Part shown: positions 51,501 through 63,412 of the stretch, piece after piece
How positions within the stretch are numbered: the stretch's first letter is position 1
How the letters are laid out: each line of letters begins with the position of its first letter
Assembly: GCA_964035545.1 (NCBI GenBank)
Contig: OZ037773.1
Span: 9,587,751 to 9,651,750, forward strand
Source of the DNA: Bugula neritina
Lineage: Eukaryota; Bryozoa; Gymnolaemata; Cheilostomatida; Bugulidae
DNA length: 64,000 bases
Direction: 5' to 3'
The notes under the pieces: model-generated
Databases searched by the model: none
The model's input: only the letters and a program-made list of their open reading frames with translations
Told to the model about the DNA's origin: nothing
Translations under genes and position numbers: made by a program

Positions 51501-53719
51501 CATGCATCAACGTTTCATAGTGTTTTCTTAAGAAAAATCCTTAGCTAAAAGATTTTTAATCATAATATTAATTACGTGCACCTCTAAAAGATGCATTCTG
51601 TATATAGTGTTATTTGGGATGTTATAGTCGTGAAGTAGTTTACAATTTATATTCGCTTAGCATAATTAGTAAATTAATAAACTTATAATGCGTTTGTAGG
51701 ATATAAAATAATTGTCTTTCTTATTTGAAATGATAAATAAATGTTTACGGAAAAATACATATCACATGGCTGTGATGTAAGTTATTATAATGAATAAACT
51801 CATAATGAAATGACGTTGATGCAAAACTCTTGCATTTGTCGAAAGTCAATTCACCAAAAATCAAAAGCGATAAGTCACTTTAATGGCTACCAAAAGATGT
51901 GAATTGATTTTTTAAAATTAGTCTTTTATAAGCTGCAAAAATTGTATAATCATTAGTTGACAATTCTCTTGAAGTGTATGGATTAAAAATGCTTATATAA
52001 CTCTAATGTATTGAGTAACTCTGAATAATTTATAAGATAAAAACTTAATGATAAGACTCCAAATAAAGTGACATGTTTGTAACTCTATTTAACATTGATT
52101 TTTGAGAAATGTAAGTATTTATTGTATCTTGTATTCTTAGCATTTGGCTGTTGGTGTTTCAATAGAAACTATTGACAAGTTTAGCATATATACGTAAAAG
52201 CTGCGTAATTGTTAAGTTTTAAACAAACTCTATCATGGTAATATAAGATGCCCCACAAGCTAATGGCATAATTTGTACTGTATATCCTGTTTCTATAATC
52301 TTATCAATCCACATATAGTAATAAAAGTTAAAATAAACTTTTAATTTGAATCATTTTATAGGGTTTAATAATGAGTTTTAAATTTTATTCAACAACAATA
52401 GAATTCACAAAACTGTAATAATGTAAAACCATGATATAGAGATAAATTAATTAAAAAAATAAAATAGCATAAACCTTTCAAATTCCTCATAGTTAAAATA
52501 ACGTCAAAAGGAAATTTTGTCTATTGTTATATATATATTACAAATTATTGGTTGCTTTATCTCAAATAATGAGGTTTCCAAATACTATAATAAATGAGCC
52601 ATGCGGGTAAATGCTAAAATTATACAATTAAACTGCCAGCAACGCAAAACACATAAAAGTCATCTATAAAAGCTAATTAAGTATTGATTATATAATTATT
52701 TTAAAACTGTTTAATTTGTATATTTCTAATATTTTTGCATTTAAAAACTGTTTTAAAAAATTAGAAACCATGCAACTGCTTTTTATGAGGTTGACCTGCA
52801 GAAAAATTAATTTATATCTGACTACTTTTTGCAGCAAAAAACCTACAAATTTTTGCTAATTTCTGCAAGTTTATTATATATATTATACAAGTATATAAAC
52901 GTATTGCGACTTTTATTACTATAATGTATTCTGCTTTACTATTATTTCTGAAACTAATATAACGAAAAGCTCTATACGTACCCCATTGATCTTTTATAGC
53001 TCTACTGCACTCCAAAGATGACCTCCGACAGTTAACAGCACACTCAACCAAACTTCTAGTGGTAGAGATCTTGTTAACAGCAGACGTAGCGATAGTTAGA
53101 CTAATGTCCTTAGTCACATGACCAGTTTTAAGTTCGGGTAAATCTACCAATATTACAATATACTTGTAACACGTACAGCCCAATTTATTAGTTTTTTGTC
53201 AAAAAATTTATATTTGTAAATATCAAAGGATTAGAATGAAATGCACCAAATGCACAAATATAACTAATTATATAACGAAACTATATGTTCTATAATATAA
53301 ACAGTGATTATAAATTAGAGCCAATAATTTTCTATGCAATATATATGGATAATAACACAAGAAAACTACATTGTACAGTATAATTGATGCTGACGTAGAT
53401 CAGGTTTTTCCTAAAAATTGACAAACGACTTTGAGTATCTTATATTATAAATTTAACACTTGATAATAGTCATACAATAATTATTGCTAATTTAATCAAA
53501 CATTTAAAAAAAAATAGTTAGTTCCTATAACTGAATGTTTTGTTGTGGCTTTTACTACTTTAAAAGCATTATAATCCTTACAAGATGTTAATGTTATATT
53601 ATAAGAAACAATTATATACAGTAATTATTTTTTGTTATGACATACTTACACTGAATACTTTCAGCTGCTTCAATTCTTGGAAATACCAAGAAAATAACAT
53701 GGAAAACCAACACCAGCAT
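44448..53719 (-). CDS. secreted protein with apple/PAN-like region and three tandem CTHRC1 C-terminal-like domains
   Basis: Fourteen exons: 53719-53650, 53143-52982, 51381-51272, 50748-50658, 50305-50205, 49818-49623, 48996-48796, 48401-48289, 47338-47232, 46669-46560, 46100-45927, 45527-45323, 44986-44889 and 44623-44448, giving 637 residues in one frame. Residues 1-18 (MLVLVFHVIFLVFPRIEA) are a signal peptide. Residues 24-114 look PAN/apple-like (SLVECAVNCRRSSLEC ... GKCYEI). Residues 115-144 form a six-Cys-type module (NCDGKECSEQEVC). Then come three domains (about 145-310, 311-478, 479-637) resembling the C-terminal domain of CTHRC1: HYWASL / NYQYYTW / RYHWW, a [FY]xK core, CYRWYLTFDGHSCSDPASIE, then GTCYGLEAG, VGHCSGY and an IEE[LV] strand. 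CTHRC1 is a secreted matrix/Wnt-associated protein with one such domain after collagen repeats; no Gly-X-Y repeats occur here. Domain 3 has lost the second Cys of the GxC...GxC pair. Confidence 0.87.
46446..46476. repeat. (TA)n microsatellite in intron
   Basis: Uninterrupted TA run of about 31 bases. Confidence 0.9.
47570..47640. repeat. short tandem repeat TAATGTAAATGATATACT
   Basis: About four copies of an 18-base unit, intronic. Confidence 0.7.
47995..48285. repeat. tandem repeat of TTACCTTGACATTGATACTA type
   Basis: Units of 18-22 bases (GATATTACCTTGACAGTG and GATACTACCTTGATAGCTAG variants) arranged in a longer-period pattern. It runs to within a few bases of the donor of the exon at 48289: the donor GTAATA on the minus strand is itself part of a repeat-like ATATTACCTT. 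Confidence 0.8.
48484..48680. repeat. (TA)n followed by a degenerate GTCACATGACTAGCATAT repeat
   Basis: TA run at about 48484-48522, then seven or so copies of TGTCACATGACTAACATA-like units. Intronic. Confidence 0.8.
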
Positions 53720-54488
53720 TGTTGCATTAGTTTATGGTGAGGTTCTGCAAAAATCTAATAAACATAAGGAATTAGGCTTCATTTAAATATCAGAAAAGTA
53801 TTGATTTTGAGAAATTTCCTATGTAGTTGCAACATGGGAAGACAATTCTTAACTGATTAATTTGCATAACATTATGAGTAGTTATATTAAATAGTTAAAA
53901 TGGAAGGCAGGCAATAAAGGAAGTTGATTCTTTGACACTGACGTTTGTTTAAACCTTTGGTTTGTCTAAAGTATCCATTATACTTGTGATGATCTCTGGT
54001 GGATTTCAGGCTGGCAGCGGAATTTGTGTTATCACGTTTGCTTGTATGGTGCAGATATTTCAGCAGAGTTATACTGCAGAAGTAATCACTAGAACTTGAG
54101 TTTACTAACAGCTCTAATGACTGTTGAACTTTCATGTTTTCCTATCTTCTCTCTACCTTATATATAAGCTGGCTATTTATGAGACGTTGGGCAGAGTTGA
54201 CTGTAGGTTTATTGAAGCAATGCATTGCGTGAATATATTTAAACAAATATATGTTTGACCCACAACGTTAGCTAACAACAAAGATTTGACTGTACACTGC
54301 TTCAATGGATAACAAAAAAACCTGAGGGGCTTTCCAAATACAATACACTGATCAAAGAATAAACTATTGTTGTATTAATTTGTCATTCTATATCATTTTG
54401 CGCTCCGTCAATCAACTCTAGTCTATTGATTTATCAGGCAGCTCCCTGAATGCTGTTATAGTTGTGATACAAGTCTTCGATTCTAAAG
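53720..54488. promoter_or_regulatory. divergent promoter region of the CTHRC1-like and TRIM-like genes
   Basis: The two start codons lie 769 bases apart on opposite strands. At 54157-54168 CTTATATATAAG is a perfect palindrome with TATA-box character on both strands. On the minus side a TTTTTGCAG acceptor lies shortly upstream of the ATG at 53719, so that mRNA probably has a spliced 5' leader. A minus-strand open frame of 82 codons (54135-53887) starts just below the TATA element; I treat it as probable leader or chance. Confidence 0.4.
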
Positions 54489-57400
54489 ATGGCATCTGCT
54501 GCACTGACTGAAGACTACAGCTGTGGATACTGTCTACAGAGACTAACTTATATGACTGATCCAAGAGAACTTCCATGTTCTCATATTTTCTGTTTACCCT
54601 GTTTACAAGCTGACTATAAGAAGTTTGAGAAGATAGACTGTAGAATATGTGGGTATGTTTCAACTCTGTTAATACTTCAGGACAAATTAGCTTATCTGTG
54701 TCAAAAAATGTATAATTAATGTTTATATTATAGAAATTTATAGAATCGCTACCCTTGTTTATGGTTTTGGTTTATGTTATTTTTAGTGAAACTCATCTTC
54801 GAATATTCTGTGAAAGTTTGAAAAGGTCAGCAGTCCTTGTTGTTGGTGAGTCAGCCAATGAAGATGGGAAAGGCAGCACCTTTATTCACTGTGACCTGTG
54901 CCAGAATAAGGAGAGCTGGTCTGTCAGGTTCTGTGCTGACTGCAACAAACGACTCTGCGCTGACCACTTGAAGGTAATGATTCTGGTGAAAGGCAAAGAA
55001 TGTCAGACCTTTCTGCTGATGTACATCCTGGTGGCTAAGATTTTCATGCAAGTGCACTCAAAATTGATACTAAATTTATTTGAATGACCAGGTAGATTTA
55101 TGCAATGCCATAGCATACCAAATTTATTAGCAAAATTATTATATTATGTTACTGCTACGTTATTATTAAACAAAATAATTTTCTAATTGGTAGCCTGGCT
55201 ACAGGTTTAAATATATAATAGTGTCTTTGAATACAAGATAAGCAAAAGTAACCGTAACTATATTATCAATTTCTAAAGCCGGGTGTTTGAGGAAACCTGA
55301 AACTACTTTAACTTGTATTCATTAAACATAATAGTTTGCCTTTGCTTACAGTAAAAGCCTTACACTATTTTAGATGCATGAAGAATCACTAAAGCTGTTT
55401 TTGAAAAAGGCTCACAGCTTGGTCAGTATTACGGAATACGCTAGAAACTCATCCAAATATGAAAAGACGTTCTGTCCTGAACATGAGCAGGAATATCAAA
55501 CGCAAGTTTGTGAGAAATGCAAAAAAGTCTTCTGCTTTCATTGCTCTATAACCGACTCGTGTGAAGGAGGTAAAAAACCAATACTTGGAAAAATTGAAAA
55601 ATATTTACAAGGTCTTGGCGACAATTTTGACTGAACGTTTAACTTTGCTTATATAAAATGTATACACAAGATCTTTGATATTTCATCTTTTATTTGTTTG
55701 TTTTGGAATTATAATGACTTAGATTATTTTGCAGAAGAAGCAGGAGGTTATCATAAAGTTACTTTGTTGGAAAAATTTTCTGAAAAAGTGAGAGTGGAGT
55801 TAAAAGCTTCTATGCGAAAATTGTCGGAAAAAATATCCCAGCTGTCTCAGGTTGAAAAGACTGCATGGAGTAACCTGGATGAGTTGGAGGTCAAGGTTAA
55901 AGAAATGAATGAAGAAGTGGATGAAGTAGCAGAAAAGCAGGTAGCGATGGCATTTTTGAATAGAATATACAGTACATGCTGTAGTTTGTATCTTTATTGA
56001 ATAAAAATGAAAGAAGGTGTTTATATTTGAGTCAAAGAGCTATAACATTGGCAACTCATAAAGTTACAAAAGATATTCTACTTTTCAATACTTATTTTAA
56101 AATCTAAAAAATGTTTTGAATGCTTTTGTTTCAATTTTTAAAATTATTTAAGTTACCATAAATAAAAATGATTGATTTGTGTTTTTGTATAAATTATTTA
56201 AATTAAAAGTATATTGATGAAAGATGATTGACTATAGCATATTTCTGATATATGTTTTAATTGGTTGTTTTTAGACATATATATTGACCTCTACAAGCTA
56301 ATACACAACAGTATAGTGGTAGCAGGTTACAAAATCAATGAGTGTGACAATTTTAAATACAATTGTATTAGTGCAATACGGAATCAACTACTTTGATAAA
56401 TTTTTGATTTTGCAAGTTAAAATTACTATCTATATACTCATCAATTTAAAATTTGAAATCACAGTAGTTTTTGCAAAAAAATACTATAAAGTAATAGATG
56501 TTACCTAAGAAAAACTTTAAAAATTTAGACTCGATGTAATATTTTGGAGTTGTTTATTGTAGTGGAAAATGTAGAATCATGCTTTGAAAAACAGTTAATA
56601 GCCAATCTTTGCCTTTTAGATTTGTGAGATTAAAAAGAACTCCACAGAAGTAAAAAGCCAGCTCAAAGAATTTTTAGCAAGAAGTTCAATCAGAACTGAA
56701 AAGTATGCTATAGAAACCGAAAAGGTGAAGGACGAGTTAGAAGAAGTATGGCGGGCTGCCAACAAAAAGCTTATTCGTAATAACGATTTGGAAGTCATAA
56801 GGCATCAGGAAGAAAACTTGCAGTGGGTGGAGTCAACAATTGCAGACGCTATTATGAAGCCACGCCCATTATTCAATTGTTCCTTGGTGTCTAAAGGTAA
56901 CATAATTATTTCATTGAAAAAAAATTGAAAATTTTTTTTATATGAGTTTTTTTTTAATGATTGAGCAGCGCAAAGGATAGTAAATGATTTACAGATAATG
57001 TATAGTTGCCTATAAAATTGATTATTTAAACAAATTTCAGGCTCCTTTCTTGGACTTGGACTCAAGTTTACTTCTGATTCCTCTCCACCCTATGATCTAG
57101 AGCTTGCTAAGCAAGAAGTGTCTATAAACATGCAGAAGATTTGCTGGACTAATAAAGGTTTCTTATATGCATCTTCGAGTGGGCAAAAACTTTCATTTTT
57201 GAATGCTGATGCTGCTTTGGAAAATTCTGCTGACCAGCCTGGAAATATCTTTGCACTGAGTGTGACGAATCAAATTGTGGCATTTGCTACGAGTATTTTA
57301 GAATATTATAAAAGTTCTTTTGAGGTCAGCTTATGTGCAGCTGATTTGACTACCAAGAAGTCAATATGCAAGTTTGATACAAGTTCACAAAGTTCACCAG

Positions 57401-59238
57401 CGCCTTTTCTCCTGTCCACATTTCCCCACACTCATCAGCTGGTAATAATTAACAGCCAGACCAAAGAGCTTAAAGTCTATACTAAAAATGGAACACTTAG
57501 ATTTTCATTGCCACTCTCAGGGCTTCAGCACCCGACAGCTTTGCATGCGCTGGATGACGGAAAGATATTGATAGCTGACTCTGGCAGCGTCAGTAAGTAC
57601 CAAATAGAGGGGACCAGACTTCAGTGGCTCTGGACATGCTCAAATCTCAACAACGTTCAGGCGATCAGTGTAGATACTGAGGGCTATATCTACTGTTTGA
57701 CGAACAGTCCTAACCAAAATGCTGGAAAAAGCATCAAAAATATATCTGTCATCTCTAAGGAAGGTAATCCTAATGTTTGAGTCAACTGCTCCTTAGCTTA
57801 CTGGATATGTAGTTATTACAATTTTCTAGTCCAATAAGTGTTTGTGATAAGCACATGCACATGTGGTATAGTAGCCTGCTACATGAGTTTGGTAAACAGT
57901 TAAAACTAAAAATATTAAAGCTAATTTTCAGTATTCCGACGTAGTATATGTGGCCTCTCATTCACTGCGCTTCCATGCCTTAAAATTAAAATACTGATGA
58001 ATGCGTCTTTAGTTTGCATGAACTTATGACTGAGTTTCATTCGATGCAGCTGCGTCAACATATATATGACAAACCCATTCGCATAATTGCGTAATTCAAA
58101 GCTTGGAAACATACATGGGCTTTCCATGTACCGATCTCAGATCGATCTTGCTGAGATCGATCTGAGAAATGTGCTCAGATCGATCGAATTTCCATGAGAG
58201 TGTCAGATCGATCTTGCGAAGTTGCCTCCTCTTAAGTGAAGGATACTTTAAAAGTATAATTTGTTCACCTGTTTGAGTGATTAAAGCTGCTACTGTTGAA
58301 AACACGATAGTCGTAGTCTAAAATTTAATCCCAGCTATAAACTATACGCAGCAAAGCTTTCAGTGTATGGTAATTTGGCCAATTTAAAAAAATTAATTTT
58401 AATTTTTTAGCTTGACAGCTTATATAAAATTAATGGCTGTCTTGCAAATTATTAATAAACTTACAGGATTGTTAGGCTTAAAATTACAAAGAAAATGGCT
58501 AATAAAACTAAGTTTTAATAGTCATTTAAATTCAATTTAAATTCTCCCATTTTTTTACCTTCTACTGCATATAATTGAGTTTTCTTAATCATTGTACTGA
58601 AAGTCAAAGTTTTGGCATCTGAAAAAGTGGCTATCATAATAATTTAATACTTTGCTTAGTAATTATCAATAAGTTATCTTTTTCTACTTCTCAGATCGAT
58701 CTGGCGTCTTTCCATGGTCTTATTGACATGAGATCGATCTGAGTTCGAGCTCCACAGACCGACCAGCTTAGATCGACGGAGATCGATCTTTGGCGTCTGT
58801 TCATGGATCGATCTCGCTGAGATCGATCTGAGATCGGTACATGGAAAGCCGGTGATAGTGATTTAGTAGAAAATTTTTAAATGAAGGTCAATAAAAGTCA
58901 ATAAAGGTCAATAAAAGTCAATAGAGGTCAATAGATAAATCTTTAGAAGTTGATAAAAATCAAAAGAGTTTCATCAATTTTTGTAGATCAGACGATAGAT
59001 GCCTCTTTTCTTGTGACTTCTATAATATAAAAATCTTGCAAATGCCTAATTTCGTCAAATGATAGAGTTGAATTCTATTTTTGTTGTTGCAGGAAAAATT
59101 GCTGGTTATTTGACCCACCCGCAAATGGCTTCCAGAGGTGCCTGTGACATAGCTGTGTCTTCAGCCAATCAAATGGCAGTAGCTTGTGGTTCAAGTGGCT
59201 TAGTTATTTTTAACATCCTTAGACAAAGTCATTACTGA
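54489..59238 (+). CDS. TRIM-like protein: RING, two B-boxes, coiled coil, propeller-like C-terminus
   Basis: Seven exons: 54489-54652, 54787-54973, 55374-55569, 55735-55940, 56620-56896, 57041-57763 and 59093-59238, giving 632 residues. The RING is C3HC4: C12-x2-C15-x14-C30-x-H32-x2-C35-x2-C38-x12-C51-x2-C54, expected to give E3 ubiquitin ligase activity. B-box 1 is at residues about 90-115 (C90, C93, C104, C107, C112, H115) and B-box 2 at about 151-174 (C151, H154, C163, C166, C171, C174). A charged coiled coil covers about 185-330. The C-terminal 290 residues contain repeated strand-turn units such as KELKVYTKNGTLRFSLPLSG, HALDDGKILIADSGSVSKYQ and ISVDTEGYIYCL, as in TRIM-NHL propellers, though the NHL signature is degenerate. 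No filamin domain is seen between coil and propeller. Specific orthology is not claimed. The last intron holds an inverted-repeat transposon. Confidence 0.88.
58118..58850. mobile_element. MITE-like element with 31-bp perfect terminal inverted repeats
   Basis: The left end GGCTTTCCATGTACCGATCT continues as CAGATCGATCT. The right end, 58820-58850, is its exact reverse complement over 31 bases. Length is 733 bases with no coding capacity. Subterminal regions at both ends are packed with AGATCGATCT palindromes (TCAGATCGATCT, GAGATCGATCTGAG) and TTTCCATG motifs; the middle is plain AT-rich. No clear target-site duplication was found at the edges. It resembles a non-autonomous DNA transposon; the superfamily is unknown. 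Confidence 0.8.
58884..58936. repeat. AAAGGTCAATA tandem repeat
   Basis: Six units of about 10 bases (GTCAATAAAA / GTCAATAAAG) just outside the right end of the inverted-repeat element. Confidence 0.7.
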
Positions 59239-59651
59239 TGGTGATGGTTTCTAACTACTAATTGTACTTACAGAAAAATAACAACCACATATAACATTAT
59301 TGGCTATTACCTTTAAAGACATCTACCTATTGGCCACATCAACTTTTATTGTTATTTAAATAGGCCAATACAAATATCAGAATATAAATTTTGTGTTCTC
59401 TATTTAATTTTTTGTTCATCATAGTTTTCAAATAGCATTTGTATTTTATCTATTATAGTTAGTAGCCCTGCTGCTTATAATATTGTATATGTAGCTCAAG
59501 TTATATCTATATGTAAGCCATTCTACAAGCCAGCCTCATCAAACTATGCATGTATAATAGTAGTTTTTGAGCTGCTTTCAAATAATCTGAAGTTGTTCTT
59601 AAATTTACTTTTATAAATTATAATTTTATGTTTTTTTTTGTTTTTGCTAAA

Positions 59652-59657
59652 AATAAA
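59652..59657 (+). terminator. polyadenylation signal AATAAA, TRIM-like gene
   Basis: First plausible AATAAA after the stop at 59238, followed by T-rich sequence. Confidence 0.35.
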
Positions 59658-59689
59658 TTGATGCTAGCTAGTGTTAAAGTTTCAGTCAT

Positions 59690-60070
59690 TTATTCTTATA
59701 TATTATATTATGTATTATTAGTATATTATATTATGTATTATTAGTATATTATATTATGTATTATTAGTATATTATATATATTATACTATGTATTATTAGT
59801 ATATTATATATATTATATTATGTATTATTAGTATATTATATATATCATATTATGTATTATTAGTATATTATATATATTATATTATGTATTATTAGTATAT
59901 TGTATATGCTATATTATGTATCATTAGTATATTATATATATTATATTATGTATTATTAGTATATTACATATATTATATTATGTATTATTAGTATATTATA
60001 TTGTGTATTATTATTATATTATATATTATTATATTATATTATGTATTATTATATTATATTATGATATATT
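59690..60070. repeat. AT-only minisatellite
   Basis: About a dozen copies of TATTATGTATTATTAGTATA with variable TATATAT spacers (unit about 24-32 bases). Downstream of the TRIM-like gene. Confidence 0.85.
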
Positions 60071-61879
60071 ATGAAGTCAGCAGATTATTAAACGGCAAGC
60101 AGCACTTTACCTGCAATTGTTTTTCTGCTGTTAAATCCTTAAAATTAAAAAAATTCCCAAACATAAAACTATACTCAAAGCTTAGGAAATTTCTAGCTCA
60201 TTGTTTTGCTAAATAAAAGCTATTTTGTTGAAAATACTTGTGTTTAATCAAAAATCTTTTCAGAACAAGCTAATTGATTTTATTTTTTAGACATGTATTA
60301 GATATTTATTTTTTGTGCAAAATCCGAGTCAAATAATGTTTTATTACAGAAATTAAAAACATGCAACATTTTTTAATATAAAATGAACAATGCAAACAAT
60401 GTTAACTCTGTAATTTCAGTGATGTCAAATAATAATATTACATAATTACATAGCCTAATAGTCATTAGAGAACTTGCATAAGACCTCTTATTAGATAACC
60501 AATTGTGGTTACTATGTGATAATATTGCAGTACCATATATACACAGTTAATTGTCTAGCTAGCTTAACATAGCATAAACTGAAGTAAACTTGAAATTTTA
60601 AGTAAATCAGAATCTAAGTGACTGCAGCTCTCCAATATCAGTAAGAAGTAGTTCTTGAGTACTCATCTACTTTATTGAGTAGAGAAAACTGTACCTTGCA
60701 CTACGTATATTAGTCTAGACTAAAGAGTAAATCATAACAGAGATGCTGTGATATTTATAGCTATACAAAGTATGTGTTAATTTTAATATAATTGATTACA
60801 GTTGGTAATTACTTGGAAAGATGTGATTTTAGAGGCACCCGCATCAAATTATAAAAACGAACATGATACCTGAACACATTGAATTAATTAACATAAAATT
60901 AGGCAAAATGCTTATCTTTTAAAACAAAACCAAGGATACAGAATTATTGACTATGTAAAATACTATTTAATGCAGAACTGTTTGTGAGATAAATTAAAAA
61001 GCAATTTGAGTCTAATATGTCACTAACTGACAATATAAGTAAAACAATCATTGCTCCATTTTATATTTATTTATTCCTTCACACAGATGTTTTATAGTAG
61101 CTCAATGCCAAAATAACTATTGTTGCATATCTAAATATAAAAAAATCAACAATAAAATAGTTGTTAGGAAATTTATTTTCAAGTCAAGGTTAAAATAATG
61201 AATATTAAAATGTTTTATTTATTTATGGGATTATTCCTTTTGTTTCGTAAGAGTTTACAAAACCTTCAGAGCTCTACTTGGCACCAGAAACATAATAATG
61301 GTATGGCAGACACATGTGTAGGCAGGAGTATAGCAGATGCTGCTTTATAGTTTGTTTTGTGCTGATTATCGAATCACATTTAAACCAATAATATGTGTTT
61401 GATCAAATTGGTATTAATGCCAAGATGAGTGTGAATACACTACTAGTGCACGGGTAAAAGACAGCTTAATAATAGCCATCAAATTGAATTGTCTAAAATA
61501 AGATTCTGTAGATTTTTTTAAGGAAATAATATTTTTGGCAACAGTCTTAAACATTATTTCTTGCAGGATTGTAGAGAGAGCAAAAATATAAAATGAGTAT
61601 TTTTCATTATACATAAATGTGGTGACAGTTTATTGCTGGTCATTATTTTGACTCTTCAAAATGTCACAGTCAAAGTAATAACTGCTCTGCTGCTGCATAA
61701 AAACAAAGATTTGATTGGTTACAAGGCTATGAATTGACCAATGTCAAACATTGACACATCCATAATCTGTAAACAGATTTTCTATACAAAAGCTCATTTT
61801 CTTCTTTAATATTATGCTAAGTAATACATTTCTACCCCTGCAATGGCTGCAATTAATAGCATCACTAAAGTAACTTAAA
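60071..61879. other. AT-rich sequence without recognised gene
   Basis: No exon recognised on either strand. It may hold 5' exons or the promoter of the gene whose exons appear from 61944, but none could be defined. Confidence 0.4.
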
Positions 61880-61943
61880 GTGAAATGCTTTAAAAACTTT
61901 GACAGTAAACAATGTAAACAGAGACTAATACAAATTTCTGCAG

Positions 61944-63298
61944 GAGGAAGTAGAAAAGAGACTAAGAAACACCAGGTGGTTGGAGCATTGATGTTTGAAG
62001 TGCATCCCATAAAGTCAGGAGGTGGTATTAGCAAAAGAAGTGCAACGCAATATATCAGAAGATGTAAGCTACATTCCAAATAATTATACACTAGTATTGC
62101 TGTCCTTTTACAATTTTTACTCTGTAAACTAATTGATTCAGAACAATGATGATGTCTGTTTGGTTGTTTGAAATTAAAGATAAATGAACATTATAAAAGG
62201 TATTTTCTTGTAAATATTATTTTCCCTGATATTATATTTATTGGTTACCAAAAATTAGTTTTAATGAGTTTGTATTCATGTAGCTTTTTATGCATGTCTA
62301 CTGGCATGTCATACCCATGATGAAACAATTTTCACTGGGAAACACAAACTGTTTGTATGTTACTCAAAGTGGTAATAAATAATAACATGCTGTTATATTA
62401 AGAAAAAGAAATTTCAAAGCACCAACTTTTGCACACGGTTTATAATATTATTATATCAAAGTTGTAAGCCTATAGACTAAATGTCTGAATACATATAACC
62501 AGTGTTTAATAACATGTTTTTCAGTAGCTGAGTCTCCAAGGGATATTGTGATTAAAACTCAGGAAGCACCAAAAGAGAACGAAGCTGAAATCACTTGGAC
62601 TCAGACATACTACTCCTTCATTGAGCTGACTTGCAACCAGCAATGCTGTGGAGAAAACAGATTCTTCAGAGTGAGTCAGTAGATGTTACAATTAATCTGA
62701 AGAGTGCATCAGATTATGTTTGCCAGACAACAACATTTATCTTAATTCATACTCGTTAAACTTTTACATTAATGCTACTTTTACATTTAAAATGCTATTT
62801 CGACTGCTTTCTCCTCAGTAGAAATATGTCATAGCTTTGTATCAAAGATGTTTGATTATCTTGTCAACTAAATAAGCTGGCCTTATAGCTGAGACCAATT
62901 TCTGACAGTTTTGTATAAATAAATTTCAAATAGCTATTTCTATTCATGTTTGAAAACTGCAGCTTCATTGACCTATTTAAAGTTTCTTTTATATGAAAAA
63001 TAGTTAAATTGCGTTGAAAATCAGTCAGTGTTTCCTTTGATGTTATTTGGATAAATCTTATCACATAGACTATCACTATACCAAAGCTATGTAAAAGCTA
63101 TAAGAATTGGCTTTTGCTAGAATAATGCACTGCTCCATTAAATTGATTTGTTGTACTTTTAGCTTGAGTCACCTCCTTTCCTGGTTAAACCCATCAGATC
63201 TGGTGTGAGGTGCTCCTTTAGGTTCCAGTCAGTGCTTGTAGATGAACAAGACTCTTCTCTTGAAAAGTCTAAGCCAACTACCAGTGAATTTTACTCAT
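61944..63298 (+). CDS. three exons of an unrecognised gene (probably continues past the window)
   Basis: Exons 61944-62063 (after TTTCTGCAG, ending at a GTAAGC donor in phase 1), 62525-62670 (ends at GTGAGT, phase 0) and 63163-63298 (ends at GTATGT, phase 1) form one open frame. An ATG at 61880 is in frame with the first exon without an intron, so it could be the start; otherwise the exon begins at 61944 and upstream exons are missing. Peptide landmarks are VVGALMFEVHPIKSGGG, TWTQTYYSFIELTCNQQCC, RFFRLESPPFLVKPIRSG and VRCSFRFQS. The alternating hydrophobic pattern and paired Cys suggest a beta-rich domain, but I recognise no family. Consistent phases and good splice sites support a real gene. 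No stop in frame follows within the last exon before the donor. Confidence 0.5.
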
Positions 63299-63412
63299 GT
63301 ATGTATATACAGCTCTGTGATTGGTTGTGTCTGTCCACTCAAGTGTGTATACAGCTCTGTGATTGGCTATATCAGTTTACTCATGTATATGTACAGCTCT
63401 GTGTCAGTTTAC
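63290..63412. repeat. short tandem repeat at an exon-intron boundary
   Basis: Three diverged units of about 35-45 bases containing TATACAGCTCTGTGATTGG and ACTCATGTATATG. The first unit begins in the last bases of the exon ending at 63298, so the donor context TCAT|GTATGT is partly repeated at about 63379. Confidence 0.65.

Noticed and set aside
53887-54135. Minus-strand 82-codon gene below the TATA element
   Set aside because: No recognised motif; it starts at or before the expected transcription start and lies where a spliced 5' leader of the CTHRC1-like gene is expected. Kept only as a possibility.
58096-58305. Minus-strand 69-codon open frame in the TRIM intron
   Set aside because: Spans the end of the inverted-repeat element; an artefact of the GATCGATC palindromes.
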